64,000 nt of DNA from Bromus sterilis (Eukaryota > Streptophyta > Magnoliopsida > Poales > Poaceae). This document shows, piece after piece, positions 10,484-24,076 of the stretch. Under the pieces are notes generated by a model. The model did not search any database. It saw only the letters and a list, made by a program, of their open reading frames with translations, and was not told the origin of the DNA. The translations under genes and the position numbers were made by a program. Every line of letters begins with the position of its first letter. Position 1 is the first letter of the stretch. The stretch spans positions 186,987,501 through 187,051,500 of the forward strand of contig OX465598.1 in the NCBI GenBank assembly GCA_950022295.1, in the 5' to 3' direction.

Positions 10484-13400
10484 TGTCACAACCCTCTTTA
10501 AGTATGTGCTAGGGTTTGATTGTGCCCTTTGCATCATGTAAAAATTTCAAAAGAAATTGAATTGGGGAAAAAGAAAAGCCCTAAAGAATTTAATTCAAAT
10601 GGCCAGACAAAAATTTCTTCCAAAAATTCCTCTGAACTTTTTGAAAAGTCTTATAATTAAGCATGATCACATATAAAGTGAAGTGGGTCCCACTTCTTGC
10701 TCCAAGATTTTTCAAGAATTCAGAAAAGAGCTTGGAAATTAATTAGTAAGCCTATTTGATTTGAAATTCAAATTATTGGAATTTCAAAAATCTTCAAAAA
10801 TTTGGAGTGGCTAGTTATATGTAATGTAAGTCCAAATTAAAATTTTGGGGATTTTATAAAACGCTCTGTTATTTTTTTAGCAGAGTAAACAAATGTCAGA
10901 AAAGAAAAAGAAAAAATAAACAAAAGGGCTTACCTGGGAAAATCCGGCCCAACTCGGGGAGGTGGCCCAGCCCAGGGGCACCACCATCTTCTTCCCAGCG
11001 CCAGAGTAGGCAGGTCGTCGCCGTGGCGATCATGCCGCGACGACCGAGCCTTCTAGGCCTCCCCTTTACTCGCGCCACGCAGACGCCAAAGACCCCCCCC
11101 CCCCCCCCCGCACCTTCCCCGTCCTCACGCTCGCCCTGCATCTCCCTCCCTCGCCAAGTCCCGCGCCGCCCAAGCGCATGCCGGAGCACCGCCACGCGTA
11201 GCCATGGCCAACGGCACCCTCCCGGCAAGCCATCGTGTCCAGTGAAGTCCCCACCGTCAACTTCATCAAGCCACGCCTCCAATTTGATCCGGGAGCCAAC
11301 GGAGGCAACGCAAGCTTCGAGTTCTTCACCGTCGGCCGCCGCAGCTCCGGCAAGACATTCCGTCCGCGCCCGCTCACCCCCGACCTCGCCGTGCCCCTCA
11401 TCGCATTCCTGGTGAGCTTCCATCTCGCCCTAGCCCGTCCGAGCTCTAGTTCGTGCACAACATCGCCATCGCCATCTTCCAGTGCTCCGGCCGCCGCGCC
11501 AATTGAAGCCAGCGTCGCCCTGGTGGCCCCGGCGTCCCCTGTTTGCTCCCCTCGACGCGGGAGAGCACGGGGCATCTTCCCGTCCAAGTCTCGTTCCCAG
11601 AAGCGCCCAAAATCCCCACTCCAGCGAGGTTCCGCCGCGGGTTTGGTCACCGCCGGCGAGCTAGCCATTAGCGCTAACTAATCCCACCCCTAATTAACCC
11701 CCATGCCCACTGACAGGTGGGCCCCAGTCCTCCTTAACCCCCTCTCTGTTAAACTAACAGAGAGATTAAACCCCCCAGCCACTAATAGTTTGACCCCACA
11801 CGTCAGCCCCACCCCCCTGACGTCACTGTGACGTCATGCCCACGCAATAATTCAATTTATGAATTAAAAGAAATACAGAAAATATTACAGAAAATGTATT
11901 AAACTTCTAAAATTCATAGAAAATTCATATTAACTCCAAATTGGACAAATAATATATGAAAAATGATCAGCAGAAAATGCTCTATCCAAATAATCAACTT
12001 TCAACCATGTTTGAGTTGATCTTAAATTGGGACCAGTAGCTTTTGCTATTTTTCTTAATTGGAATTAATTCGAATTTAATTCAAATGCTATTCCAATTTG
12101 AACCATTGCAATGCAAACATAAACACTTGTACATCAGAGGCATATTATACACATGTCAAGATGGTTTACAAAGAACAAACAATAGCAAATGAAACTTGGC
12201 AAATTTGAACAACATTTGGAGTTTGAATTTGAATTAACTTTTCAAATCAACTTCAATTAACATGTTGCAACTTGAACTTAGAGCACACCAGTACCATGCC
12301 ATGCTACAATATGCATCTTGATTGTGCATTGCAATGTAATGTTTATATGTTTGTTGTTCCGGTGTTTGCTTTGGTTGCTCGATAGAAGTGGAACCGGAGG
12401 CCACCCCCTTCGTTGAGGACACCGTACCGAACCTCCTCAGCAAGGCAAGAAAACCCCATTGATCATGTCTATAAAATCCCACTTCCCTCTCAGTCTCGCT
12501 TATGCATGTTTAGGAGATCACCTTGGTATCGAGTCTACCACATAGTTGAACCCATATCCGATGCTCCCCTCTGTCACAGTAGTAAGCAAACCACAATCCT
12601 AGCTGACATAGGAGTTGATTGATATCATGTGGCCCCTGCAACTGTTAAAGCTTATTGCATACTTAGAGGTTACATTGAGGTTAGAATGATCTGTGAGTGG
12701 AGATGGTTATAATCATGTTTCTGATGAAGGAGAAACTATGTCGGTGAATCCACCCTAATACAAGGTGAACGATGAGAGGTTGTGTAGGAGTACACAGTGG
12801 GTTGTCTTGTTAAACACCGCCTGAAGCCCGAGTTCTTTTATGGTAATCCAAGACAAAGAGTAGAACCACACATTGGGCTCACTGACCCCTCTCGGCCTAG
12901 TACCTTGATCGGTGTTGACATCCAGGAGTCACGTTAGTTCGGGCCTTCCGTTTGTCATATGCATAGAAAAAAGAAGGAGTGAAGTGTTGCATCATCTTAG
13001 ATATGTGGGTGGATCTGTGAGGCAGTGAAACCATCTGCCAGAGGTGGCATCTCGTTTGCCTACATTGTCTGAGTCCGTATCGTTTATCCGGCCGGACTCT
13101 CAAGCGGTGACAAACTCAGATAGTCGACTCCTGGAATAGACCGGTTGTGAGCGAAGTGTCATGGTGAACATCCTCGCCGGCACCCCTTGAATGGTGACGA
13201 GACCTGGCGTTAACTTATGGTCATGTGTGTGTAGTTTACACCCCTGCAGGGTTAAAAAAACTATTCGAATAGCCGCGTCCGCGGTCATGGACTACTTGGA
13301 ACCTGTACCTGATTATTAAACAACTAGAATGGATACGCTAAAACTCGCAAGATAAGTGTGAGTGCTATGGCGTGTTTCCTCGTCGGGAAGTCGAGGAAGT

Positions 13401-14402
13401 ATCCATAGTGGTGTATTGGTTGGAGACTTGGTAGTGGACTCGTGTACGCTTCTTACCTCAAGTCTGGTACTCGTAGTACAGGACTAGCCAAGTCAAAGCT
13501 GGCACTTCTGCATGTTGAAACCCCACCTCCCTTTACCTTGAAACTTGAGCATGAGTAGTATAGTTCTGATGTAAATAAGTCTTGCTGAGTACAACTTTGT
13601 ACTCACGTTTGCTTATTCTATGTTTTAGATGGAAACCCAGACCCCGATGCTGTCACCTTCCTGAAGCTCGACGTTGACTAAGCTAGTATAGTTCTAGACA
13701 GCAGTCTGGTCCCTCGTGGAAGGGCATCTTTGTTGAACAAGGCTTCTCTAAGCCATTTGTTAAACTTGTCTGTACTCAGACCTAATTTTCTTCCGTTGTA
13801 TGATGTAATGTTGATCACAGACATGTGATCTTTGTATGCTCTATGTGTAAGTCAATAAAGAAGTACTTTGTAGAGTTATGTGATGATACCTGCTGTTCAT
13901 ACTAGACATGTGTGCTGCGTGTATGATTATAAGATGCATGTCTTAGTATGGGTTTTCGAGACCATAGTTGTGATCTTGCTGGCGGTCTTTTATACACCAA
14001 GTGGCCATTAGATGTGCGTAGATTGGGGCATAGCGATGTGATTGCTCGTGACTCTGTCACGTGGCACACTTTTTTGTATGATCGAGCCCGCCCTAGACCC
14101 CGACTAAGTGATCGGGCTGGAGTCTGTTTATGTAAGGGTTATGATTCAATCGATAACATGGTTGAGGCGACTTGTCTATGAGTATGGGATTTCACCACCC
14201 ATAATCATTTAGACTTGTGAGCGGGCGATGAGGACCCATCTCAGTTGATCATCCGGCCTGGAGGAGATGCCCCTCACGTACGATGCTTTCCGAGAGTGTT
14301 CTGTGCTTGGCCTTGTCTGCTTAGACAAGTGTGTACGGCTCTCGGCTCTCGATGTGATTGAGTTGTGAATGGAATTACATACGCATATTACGGGTCCCGA
14401 CA
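10484..14402 (+). repeat. 5' LTR of element D (3919 bp)
   Basis: The LTR runs from TGTCACAACC to CCCGACA. Its second half (from about 12327) matches the shortened 3' LTR at 15736-16919 and 24691-25605, with many transitions, so D is older than the CRM-like insertions. GC-rich sequence at 10970-11690 has long frames on both strands typical of LTR leader sequence; I do not call a gene. A run of 17 C is at 11094-11110 and a probable polyadenylation region near 13850. Confidence 0.8.
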
Positions 14403-14406
14403 GAGT

Positions 14407-14418
14407 TGGTATCAGAGC
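14407..14418 (+). promoter_or_regulatory. Primer-binding site of element D
   Basis: TGGTATCAGAGC, matching the 3' end of initiator tRNA-Met, begins four bases after the LTR end at 14402. Confidence 0.8.
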
Positions 14419-15094
14419 AGGACTGTCTGTAGGATTATCAAGCCTTGGTCGAAGTCGAGTCTAGCATTCTATAGTTATATAGTTACTCTGGGTATAAGGG
14501 AACAACGTAAGGCTTCTTTTTCTCCTTACCCTCATCGATCTGAGTTCTGAGTCACCCTTATCTTTTCTACGGGATGATAGGACTAGGCTTATCTATGTCT
14601 TACTAGAACATCTCGTTGATTGCTTCCTTGTAGCCGTAGGAAAATTGTGTTCAGTTGACCAGAGTCGTTGTGCTTCCTGATTTCTTACATCGTATGTAAG
14701 TGTTGTTTTTATGTTGTAAGAAAATTGTCTTTTCTTGCAATTACAGTCGTTATGCTGTCCGAGTCATACCAGGTTTCTTCATAATTGGATGCATTTGCAA
14801 AATCCTTCTCTCCATTTTGGTTGTCTTTCCAGAATATTTGTTAGGTGGCATGCCCGACAATTCTCTAGTGTTTGTTGTAGGTTTTCTTCTAGATACCAAT
14901 ATTGATGCATTTGCAGTTCTTCCTCCCACTTTAGATGTTTCCTAGCCAGAATAACCGCACTAACCATCGTGTTGGGGTACTTTGCTACTCTGACATATCT
15001 TTTGTAGCCCCTAGTAAGTTGTGGTCATCCTCTAGGAAAACTACCCAGTAACCCAACTCCTTAAACCTAGTTACCCGACAGACGTGTAGAATTC
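14419..15094 (+). other. Leader remnant of element D; gag absent
   Basis: Between the primer site and the RT fragment there are only about 680 bp with no gag-like frame. Gag and protease have been deleted. Nothing else recognisable was seen. Confidence 0.5.
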
Positions 15095-15735
15095 ATAGTG
15101 GATCTTATACCAGGCACAACCCCAATTTCCAGACGCCCATATAGAATGGCCCCACATGAGTTAGCTGAGCTTAAAACCCAACTTGATGCTTCGTTGGCAA
15201 AAGGCTTCATCCGCCCTAGCTCATCGCCATGGGGTTGCCCCGTTCTGTTTGTAACGAAGAAAGATGGAACGGAAAGGATGTACGTAGACTATCGCCCGCT
15301 AAATCTAGCGACGATAAAGAACAAATACCCACTGCCCAGGATCAATGATCTTTATGATCAACTTGCTGGATCCTCTGTGTTCTCCAAGATGGATTTGAGA
15401 TTAGGCTATCATCAAATCAAAATCCGGAACAAGGACATTCCCAAGAAGGCTTTCACTACTCGATATGGTCTTTACGAGTACACCGTCATGTCCTTCGGTT
15501 TAACCAATGCCCCCGCCACATTCTCGCGCTTGATGAATTCGATCTTCATGGAGTACCTAGATAAATTTGTTGTAGTTTATCTTGATGACATTCTCATCTA
15601 CTCGAAGTACGAAGAAGAGCATGCAGAACATCTTAGGATGGTATTGATGAAACTTCGAGAGCATCGCCTTTATGCCAACTTCTCTAAGTGCGAATTTTGG
15701 CTACCATAATTGACCTACTTAGGCCACGTGATTTC
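15095..15735 (+). pseudogene. RT fragment of element D
   Basis: The frame encodes the N-terminal two thirds of a chromovirus RT (DLIPGTTPISRRPYRMAP; FVTKKDGTERMYVDYRPLN; FTTRYGLYEYTVMSFGLTNA) with an intact catalytic motif VVYLDDILIYSK near 15570-15605. A TAA at 15707-15709 ends it; the sequence after the stop still reads LTYLGHVIST. At about 15735 pol jumps into the middle of the LTR at a shared GGCATTGCA, so the remaining RT, RNase H and integrase are gone. The family differs from element C. Confidence 0.8.
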
Positions 15736-16919
15736 TACCAAAGGCATTGCAATGTAATGTTTATATTGTTGTTGTTCCGGTGTTTGCTTTGTTTGCTCGA
15801 TAGAAGTGGAACCGGAACCGGAGGTCACCCCCTTTCGTTGAAGACACCGTACCGAACCTCGTCAGCAAGGCAAGCAAACCCCATTGATCATGTCTATAAA
15901 ATCCTACTTCCCTCTCAGTCTCGCTTATGCATGTTTAGGAGATCACCTTGGTATCGATTATACCGCATAGTTGAACCCATATCCGATGCATGACCTATCA
16001 TCTTGTCACAGTAGTAAGCAAACCACAATCCTAGCTGGCATTGGAGTTGATTGATATCATGTGGCCCCTGCAACTGTTAAAGCTTATTGCATACTTAGAG
16101 GTTACATTGAGGTTACAATAATCTGCGAGTAGGGATGGTTATAATCATGTTACTGATGAAGGAGAAACTGTGTCGGTGAATCCACCCTAATACAAGGTGA
16201 ACGATGAGAGGCTGTGTAGGAGTACACAGTGCGTTGTCTCGTTGAACACCGCCTTAAGCCCGAGTTCTTGTATGGTAATCCAAGACAAAGAGTACAACCA
16301 CACATTGGGCTCACTGGCCCCTCTCGGCCTAGTACCTTATTCCGTGTTAACGTCCAGGAGTCACATTAGTTCGGGCCTTCCATTTGTCATATGCGTAGAA
16401 AAAAGAGTGAGTGAAGTGTTGCATCATCTTAGATATGTGGGTGGATCTGTGAGGCAGTGAAACCATCTGTCAGAGGTGGCGTCTCGGTTGCCTACATTGT
16501 CTGAGTCCGTATTGTTGATCCGGCCGGACTCTCGAGCGGTGACAAACTCAGATAGTCGACTCCTGGAATAGACCGGTTGTGAGCGAAGTGTCGTGGTGAA
16601 CATTCTCGCCGGCACCCCTTGAATGGTGACGATACCTGGCCTTAACTGATGGTCATGTGTGTGTAGTTTACACCCCTGCAGGGTTAAAAAAACTATTCGA
16701 ATAGCCACGTCCGCGGTCATGGACTAGTTGGAACCTGTACCTGATTATTAGACAACTGGAATGGATACTCGAAAACTCGCAAGATAAGTGTGAGTGCTAT
16801 GGCGTGTTTCCTCGCCGGGAAGTCGAGGAAGTATCCATTGTTGTGTATTGGTTGGAGACTTGGTAGTGGACTCGTGTACGCTTCTTACCTCAAGTCTGGT
16901 ACTCGTAGTACAGGACTAG
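15736..16919 (+). repeat. 3' LTR of element D, left segment (5'-truncated)
   Basis: The segment matches 5' LTR positions from about 12327 to about 13489. It ends with ACTAG (16915-16919), the target duplication of CRM-like copy 2. Confidence 0.85.
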
Positions 16920-17836
16920 TGATGAGGACATCTCTACTAATGTTACACCCACATCTTCACCAACTACACATACTGGACCAGTTACTAGAGCACGTGCACG
17001 TCAACTAAATTATCAGGTATTTTCGTTTCTTGCGAATCCTTCTAATGTTCATGAACATATGATGCTGCCTAAATTAGATACTTTTGTTTTGCTTATGAAT
17101 GAAGGACCTAGCATGGACAAGAAGGACGGTCATTGGAGCGGGATCAAGCATGGAGAAGAAGGTGCGCGCGCGGGAAATAACAATGGAGCTTCTAGTGGGG
17201 ATTTTCGCACTTTGAAGCCACCATAAGGCATGCATGAAGGCTTGGACGAAATACACGAGATGCCACTTCATTATTTTCGTCCAAAAGCAATTATAGGTGC
17301 TGCGTCACCTTAATATTGGGCTGGGCCCATATAATTTCGAAATACCACATTATAGACTGTTTTTAGAGTCCGTATGTGTGGGGAAACCGAGTTAGGGTTG
17401 TTTTTCGGACCCCACCTCCAAGGGGTCACGAAAATCCCCTCTGTTCCCCCATATATACAGCCCTTAGGGCGTCGTTTAGACTTGGGTTTTAATTAGATTA
17501 AAGTTAGCCATAGCCGCAACTTCGAGCTCTTCGTTTGTGTCATCCGACCAGGCCAAGACCTCATTGGAACCCCAACTTTCGTAATCATTCATCTTATATT
17601 CGCAATATCCAGATTGCAATTCTTAGTTCTTGCTTGTTCTTCGATTGCTTGCAGGAATTAGACCTTCGTGGTCAGGTTGATCGTGCATCCGCGGGATCAA
17701 TAACCTCTCGGAGTTGGTTTAGCGATCGCTAAGGCGCAACGTCTTCGCACGTTCGTAGTCGGGTCGTGAAAGTCTACTCCACCAAAAACGATCTCCATCA
17801 TCTCATCGAAACATCGGGACACCTTCGCCTCTATCA
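16920..17836 (+). repeat. 5' LTR of CRM-like copy 2 (917 bp)
   Basis: TGATGAGGACATC...CCTCTATCA. In the transcribed half it carries subtype I variants (CATCC, TCATTGG, GAATTAGACC), unlike its partner 3' LTR. Confidence 0.92.
17451..17458 (+). promoter_or_regulatory. TATA box of the CRM-like LTR
   Basis: ATATATAC follows a C run and lies about 530 bp into the LTR; transcription would start some 30 bp downstream. The motif is kept in all copies in the window. Confidence 0.6.
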
Positions 17837-17838
17837 AG

Positions 17839-17848
17839 TGGTATCAGA
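17839..17848 (+). promoter_or_regulatory. Primer-binding site of copy 2
   Basis: TGGTATCAGA two bases after the LTR, matching initiator tRNA-Met. Confidence 0.85.
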
Positions 17849-18975
17849 TTTCCAGGTTGCTCGGTGAGATTTACCAGTTTTCATAGTCTAGATTGGTTCT
17901 GTTCTTCATACCTACAGTCCACGAAAAAGCCAACAACAAAAAATTAGGGTTAGATCATCACGTCCCAAGACAGTCCTAGCCTTTGTCCAGTTTTCTTTTC
18001 AGTACTTGCTTTGTTGAATTTACGGTTGCATCGTTGTGTCAAGTTGCTTATCTTAGCGTCTAGTTCCCTTAGAGTTTCGAGTTCTGATCACAGTTTGCCA
18101 CGTCGCCGCCGCACAAGTAGTCATCCTACCACGTTCCGCTAATCCGAGTCCAGATACACCACCACGTTCCGCCAAGAAGAGTCCATATACACCACCACGT
18201 CTCACGAGTCCGAGTTGAGTTCCACCATCAGTACGGTTCCTGATCTCTCTGTAGCCAGATTAGTTTTCAGTTGTTAGAGTCGGATTTCATCAAACTTTTT
18301 CCGTACAGAGAAGGGGGGTGATTAGCAAAAAAAAAAAGAGATTTTCAGTTGTTAGAGTCGGATTTCATCAAACTTTTTCCGTACAGAGTCTGGCACGCTT
18401 TCTAGAGCAGTTTTTAGGCCAAAAGTTTCAGGGGTAAAAAATTTTCGTGCCCATACGTTCCTTAGGTCCAGAAACTCATTTTGAGACGTTCCCCACCATA
18501 GTGATTTTTTCGCACTTTTTCATCCACCGCAGTCCCGCATCGCAAAAAAAAAAAAGAGAGAGAAAAAAAATTCAGAGTGTGCTTCTCAGTTGTTTACGTG
18601 CCGCGCCGTGCTTTCGTTGGTGTTTTAGGCTCGCGTCTCTAGTACGGTCTAGCCTAGGATCAGCACAGTACCGACGTTGAGTGTTTATTCAGCTTTGCAT
18701 CTCTGTTTTGATTACTGTTGAGCTTTTTGCTATCATATTTGTCAAGCCTACCTACAGCTCCACATATATTCTACTTCGTGCGGTTGACACCTCCTGGCCA
18801 TCGCTCTACCACATCTCTGAGAGTTTTGACCCGTTGGTTGTACATCACCACCTGCTGCTAGGTAAGAATCGGTAAGAACAAAAGAAAAGCTTGACGGATT
18901 TGTGCTTTCCACCATCCCACATCCCATTAGTAGAAGTAGGATCATATTCCTGTGTGTTTTCTATTTCTGCTAACC
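17849..18975 (+). other. 5' leader of copy 2
   Basis: About 1.13 kb of untranslated sequence. A stretch ending in GTACAGAG occurs twice (around 18255-18308 and 18340-18388) separated by an A run; a second A run is at 18544-18555. No conserved frame. Confidence 0.7.
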
Positions 18976-21900
18976 ATGCCAGGATCACATGATGAAATGG
19001 CGCGGGATGCACCCGATTGGGAGAACATGACAAACAAGGAGCTACATGATAAATTTGCACAAATGATGTCTGAACAGGTGAATGACATCGAGACCAGATT
19101 TACAGAGGCAATTGATGGCGTGGAAAAGATGATCGACACCAAGCTCGACGCCAAGTTTACTGAGTTGATCGCACGCCTACGTACACAGCCTGCTGCCGCT
19201 CCAGCACAGCCACAGCCACCGCCACTACCACGTGCACGACGGATTCTGTTTCCGAGAGGACAAGCTGCTGGTATTGGTGCTCCTCCTGCTGCTGCAGTAC
19301 CTGCTGCTGCTGCTTCTGACGTCGGCCAGGACGACAACTACGAGGGTGATTACGAGGAGGAGGTGGAACAGGAAGCGGCCTATGAACAGCCAGCTGGACG
19401 TCCACGTCCCAACATTCGCCACGGTCGACACCAACCACCCCCTCAGGTACGCGATGATGAACATGTGCCTAAACTGAAATTGAATCTTAAGCCGTTTGAG
19501 GGTAGATATATTCCTGATGCTTATCTTACTTGGGAGTTAGAAACTGAACAACGCTTTACATGTTTACAATATCCTGAGAATAGACGTGTTACTGCTGCTG
19601 TTTGTGAATTCACGGGATTTGCATCTATTTGGTGGTCTGAACATTGTAGATTGCATGCTAATAATATTCCAACTACTTGGGCTGCTTTGAAAGATGCTAT
19701 GCTTACTCGCTGGGTTCCTCCATATTATCAACGTGAATTGTTACAAAAATTACAGCGTTTGAGACAAGGAAAAAATTCTGTAGAGGAATATTATCAAGAA
19801 TTACAAACTGGATTGATTAGATGTGGCCTAGTAGAGGATAGTGAAGCTATGCTTGCACGTTTTATGGGTGGTTTAAACAGGGAGATACAAACTATTCTAG
19901 AATACAAGGACTTTGCTACTATCACTCGTTTGTTTCATCTTGCTTGTAAAGCTGAACGTGAAGTGCAGGATCGACAGGCCGCTACGAGACCTAAATTTTC
20001 TGCAGGACGAAATACATCATGAACATCGCGTGGAGCTTCTACATCCACACGTCCTACTGCACCACCATCTACTTCAGCCGCTCATTCTTACAGGGAGCCA
20101 CCAAAACAGCCAGCGCCACCATTCAAGGGTGCACAAAGTGGTCCAGCGGCGAGTTCTTCTTCATCCATGGCTTCCACAGGGCAACACACGAGATCGTGAT
20201 ATTAAATGTCGCAGGTGCCAAGGTGGAGGTCACTTCGCAAAAGACTGTCCCTCCAAGCGTGTGATGACTAATACGGCGGATGGTGGGTATGAGTCAGCGA
20301 GTGACTATGATGAGGAGACTTTAGTTCTCATTGCTCATGAGGAACAGGGTGCCCATGATGATGCTCATGATATAGAGTATATGGCTCCTGATGATGCAGA
20401 TAAATATGCTAGTTTGGTTGCTCAACGGGTGTTTAGTGTGCAGGTAACGAAGGCCGAGCAAAACCAGAGGCATAATTTGTTCCACACAAAGGGAGTGGTG
20501 AAAGAACGTTCGGTTCGCATCATCATTGACGGAGGGAGTTGCAACAACTTGGCTAGCATGGAGTTGGTGGAGAAGCTATCTCTCACCACAAGACCACACC
20601 CCCATCCGTACTATATTCAGTGGTTTAACAATAGTGGTAAGATTAAGGTAACGCGTTCTGTTCGTGTGCACTTTAGCATTGTTGCATATACTGATTATGT
20701 TGATTGTGATGTGGTACCCATGCAAGCATGCTCTCTTTTACTTGGTAGACCATGGCAATTTGATAGGAATGTTGTACACCATGGTAGGACAAATCAGTTT
20801 ACTCTGGTTCATCAGGATAAAAATATTGCTTTACTTCCTATGTCTCCTGAACAAATTGTGAAAGATGATCTTGCTAGAGCTAGTAAAGCTAAACAGGAGA
20901 AAAATAAGAGTGAAAATGAGATAGCAGCTAAAGAATTTGAGCAACAACATAAGACTAATAGCAAATCTTCTTCTGCTGTTTCTAATGAAATTAAATTGAC
21001 TAGTCCAACTTTGCTTGCTACTAAGGTTGATATGTCATATTTGGATGTTAGTCAATATGTGTGCTATGCTTTTGTGTGCAAAGAAGCTTTGTTTTCATTT
21101 GAGGAATTGCCTCCTTCTTTGCCTCCTGTTGTCACTGACCTTTTGCAGGAATTTATTGACATCTTTCCACAAGACGTACCACCGGGATTACCACCTATTC
21201 GAGGGATTTAGCATCAGATTGACTTAATTGCCGGTGCTTCGCTGCCCAACCGTGCGCCATACCGTACCAATCCGGAGGAGACGAAGGAGATTCAGCGTCA
21301 AGTACAAGAGCTACTCGACAAAGGTTACATACGTGAATCCCTTAGTCCTTGTGCTGTTCCTGTTATATTAGTGCCAAAAAAGGATGGAACATGGCGTATG
21401 TGTGTTGATTGTCGAGCCATTAATAATATTACTATTCGTTATCGTCATCCTATTCCTCGGTTAGATGATATGCTTGATGAATTAAGTGGCTCTACCATGT
21501 TTTCCAAAGTTGATTTGCGTAGTGGATACCATCAAATTCGCATGAAATTAGGAGATGAATGGAAAACGGCATTTAAAACTAAGTTTGGATTATATGAGTG
21601 GTTAGTCATGCCTTTTGGGTTAAGTAATGCACCTAGCACTTTCATGAGATTAATGAACGAGGTTTTACGTGCTTTCATTGGACGATTTGTGGTAGTCTAT
21701 TTTGATGATATACTGATTTATAGCAAATCTTTGGAGGAACATTTGGATCATTTACGTGATGTCTTTATTGCTCTACGTAATGCACGTTTGTTTGGTAACC
21801 TTGGGAAGTGCACCTTTTGCACCGACCGAGTATCGTTTCTTGGCTATGTTGTTACTCCGCAGGGAATTGAAGTTGATAAAGCCAAGATCGAGGCGATTGA

Positions 21901-24076
21901 GAGTTGGCCGCAGCCCAAAACGGTCACACAAGTGAGGAGTTTTCTTGGCCTCGCTGGATTCTATAGGCGTTTTGTGAGAGATTTCAGCACCATTGCTGCA
22001 CCTCTCAATGAGCTTACACGTAAGGATGTGCCTTTTACTTGGGGTACCGCACAGGAAGAAGCCTTCACGATATTGAAAGATAAGTTAACACATGCTCCTT
22101 TGCTCCAACTTCTTGATTTTAATAAGACTTTTGAGCTTGAATGCGATGCTAGTGGTATTGGTTTGGGAGGTGTGTTATTACAAGATGCTAAACCTGTTGC
22201 TTACTTTTCTGAAAAATTGAGTGGGCCTAGTCTGAACTATTCTACTTATGATAAGGAATTATATGCTCTTGTTCGGACATTAGAAACTTGGCAACATTAT
22301 TTATGGCCCAAAGAATTTGTTATACATTCTGATCATGAATCTTTGAAACACATAAGAAGTCAAGCAAAACTTAATCGTAGACATGCTAAGTGGGTTGAAT
22401 TTATTGAGACTTTCCCTTATGTCATTAAACACAAGAAGGGGAAAGATAATATTATTGCTGATGCTTTGTCTCGTCGTTATACTATGCTTTCAAAACATGA
22501 CTTCAAGATATTCGGTTTAGAGACAATCAAAGATCAATATGTACATGATGCGGAAATTAAAGATGTATTGCAGAATTGTAGAGAGGGTAGAACATGGAAC
22601 AAGTTTGTGCTTAATGATGGGTTTGTGTTCCGTTCTAACAAGCTATGCATTCCAGCTAGCTCTATTCGTCTTTTGTTGTTGCAGGAGGCGCATGGAGGAG
22701 TATTAATGGGACATTTTGGCGTGAAGAAGACGGAGGACGTACTTGCTACACATTTCTTTTGGCCAAAGATGAGACGGGATGTTGAGCGTTTTGTTGCTCG
22801 CTGCACTACATGTCAAAAAGCTAAGTCACGACTCAATCCTCATGGTTTATACATGCCTTTACCTGTACCTAGTGTTCCGTGGGAGGACATATCCATGGAC
22901 TTTGTTTTAGGCCTGCCTCGAACAAAGAATGGGAGGGATAGCATATTTGTTGTCGTGGATAGATTTTCTAAGATGGCACATTTTATACCATGTCATAAAA
23001 GCGATGATGCTGCTAATGTTGCTGATTTATTCTTTCGAGAGATTATTCGCTTACATGGCGTGCCCAATACTATTGTCTCGGATCGTGATACTAAGTTTCT
23101 TAGCCATTTTTGGAGATGCTTATGGGCTAAGTTGGGGACTAAACTACTTTTTAGTACTACATGTCATCCCCAAACTGATGGACAAACTGAAGTAGTCAAT
23201 AAGACTTTGTCTACTATGCTTAGGGCTGTTTTAAAGAGTAACTTAAAAATGTGGGAAGAATGTTTACCTCATATTGAATTTGCTTATAATCGTTCATTTC
23301 ATTCTACCACTAAAATGTGCCCTTTTGAGATTGTTTATGGTTTTCTACCTCGTGCACCTATTGATTTGCTTCCTATTTCATCTTCGGAGAAGGTTAATTT
23401 TGATGCTAAGCAACGTGCTGAATTGATATTAAAAATGCATGAGTTAACTAAAGAAAACATTGAGAAAATGAATGCTAGATACAAGCTTGCTGGTGATAAG
23501 GGTAGAAAGCATGTTGTGTTTGAACCAGGAGATCTTGTTTGGTTACATCTACGTAAAGATAGGTTTCCTGATTTCCGCAAGTCTAAGTTAATGCCACGAG
23601 CTGATGGTCCCTTTAAGGTTTTACAGAAAATTAATGATAATGCATATAAACTTGAGCTACCTGCAGATTTTGGGGTTAGTCCCACATTTAACATTGCAGA
23701 TTTGAAACCTTATTTGGGAGAAGATAATGAGCTTCCGTCGAGGACGACTTCAATTCAAGAAGGGGAGGATGATGAGGACATCTCTACTAATGTTACACCC
23801 ACATCTTCACCAACTACACATACTGGACCAGTTACTAGAGCACGTGCACGTCAACTAAATTATCAGGTACTTTCGTTTCTTGCGAATCCTTCTAATGTTC
23901 ATGAACATATGATGCTGCCTAAATTAGATACTTTTGTTTTGCTTATGAATGAAGGACCTAGCATGGACAAGAAGGACGGTCATTGGAGCGGGATCAAGCA
24001 TGGAGAAGAAGGTGCACGCGCGGGAAATAACAATGGAGCTTCTAGTGGGGATTTTCGCACTTTGAAGCCACCATAA
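18976..24076 (+). pseudogene. gag-pol polyprotein of CRM-like copy 2, interrupted
   Basis: The ATG at 18976 opens gag. A TGA at 20020-20022 replaces a TGG seen in copy 1. A one-base insertion near 20184 (GGCAACACACGAG against GGCAAAGACGAG) moves the frame. A TAG at 21209-21211 replaces GAG. Otherwise all domains are present: zinc knuckle CRRCQGGGHFAKDC (about 20208-20250), protease IIIDGGSCNN (about 20522), RT VVYFDDILIYS (about 21695), RNase H ELECDASGIGLGG (about 22133), integrase zinc-binding region (22690-22830) and DDE core (MDFVLGLPRTK; VSDRDTKFLSHFW; HPQTDGQTEVVN). The last about 103 codons lie within the 3' LTR and include TGPVTRARARQLNYQVLSFL, where CRM elements carry their CR motif. 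In life this would give particle, protease, RT and integrase. Confidence 0.92.

Noticed and set aside
9906..11681. Long GC-rich frames on both strands
   Set aside because: They lie inside LTRs of elements C and D, overlap on opposite strands, are low in complexity and show no domain. GC content alone explains them.
12234..14550. Small frames in the second half of LTR D
   Set aside because: The two D LTR copies differ by frame-breaking changes here, and no domain is seen.
17839..17848. tRNA fragment
   Set aside because: Only about 10 bases match the tRNA 3' end; this is a retroelement primer-binding site, as at 3613, 14407 and 45297.
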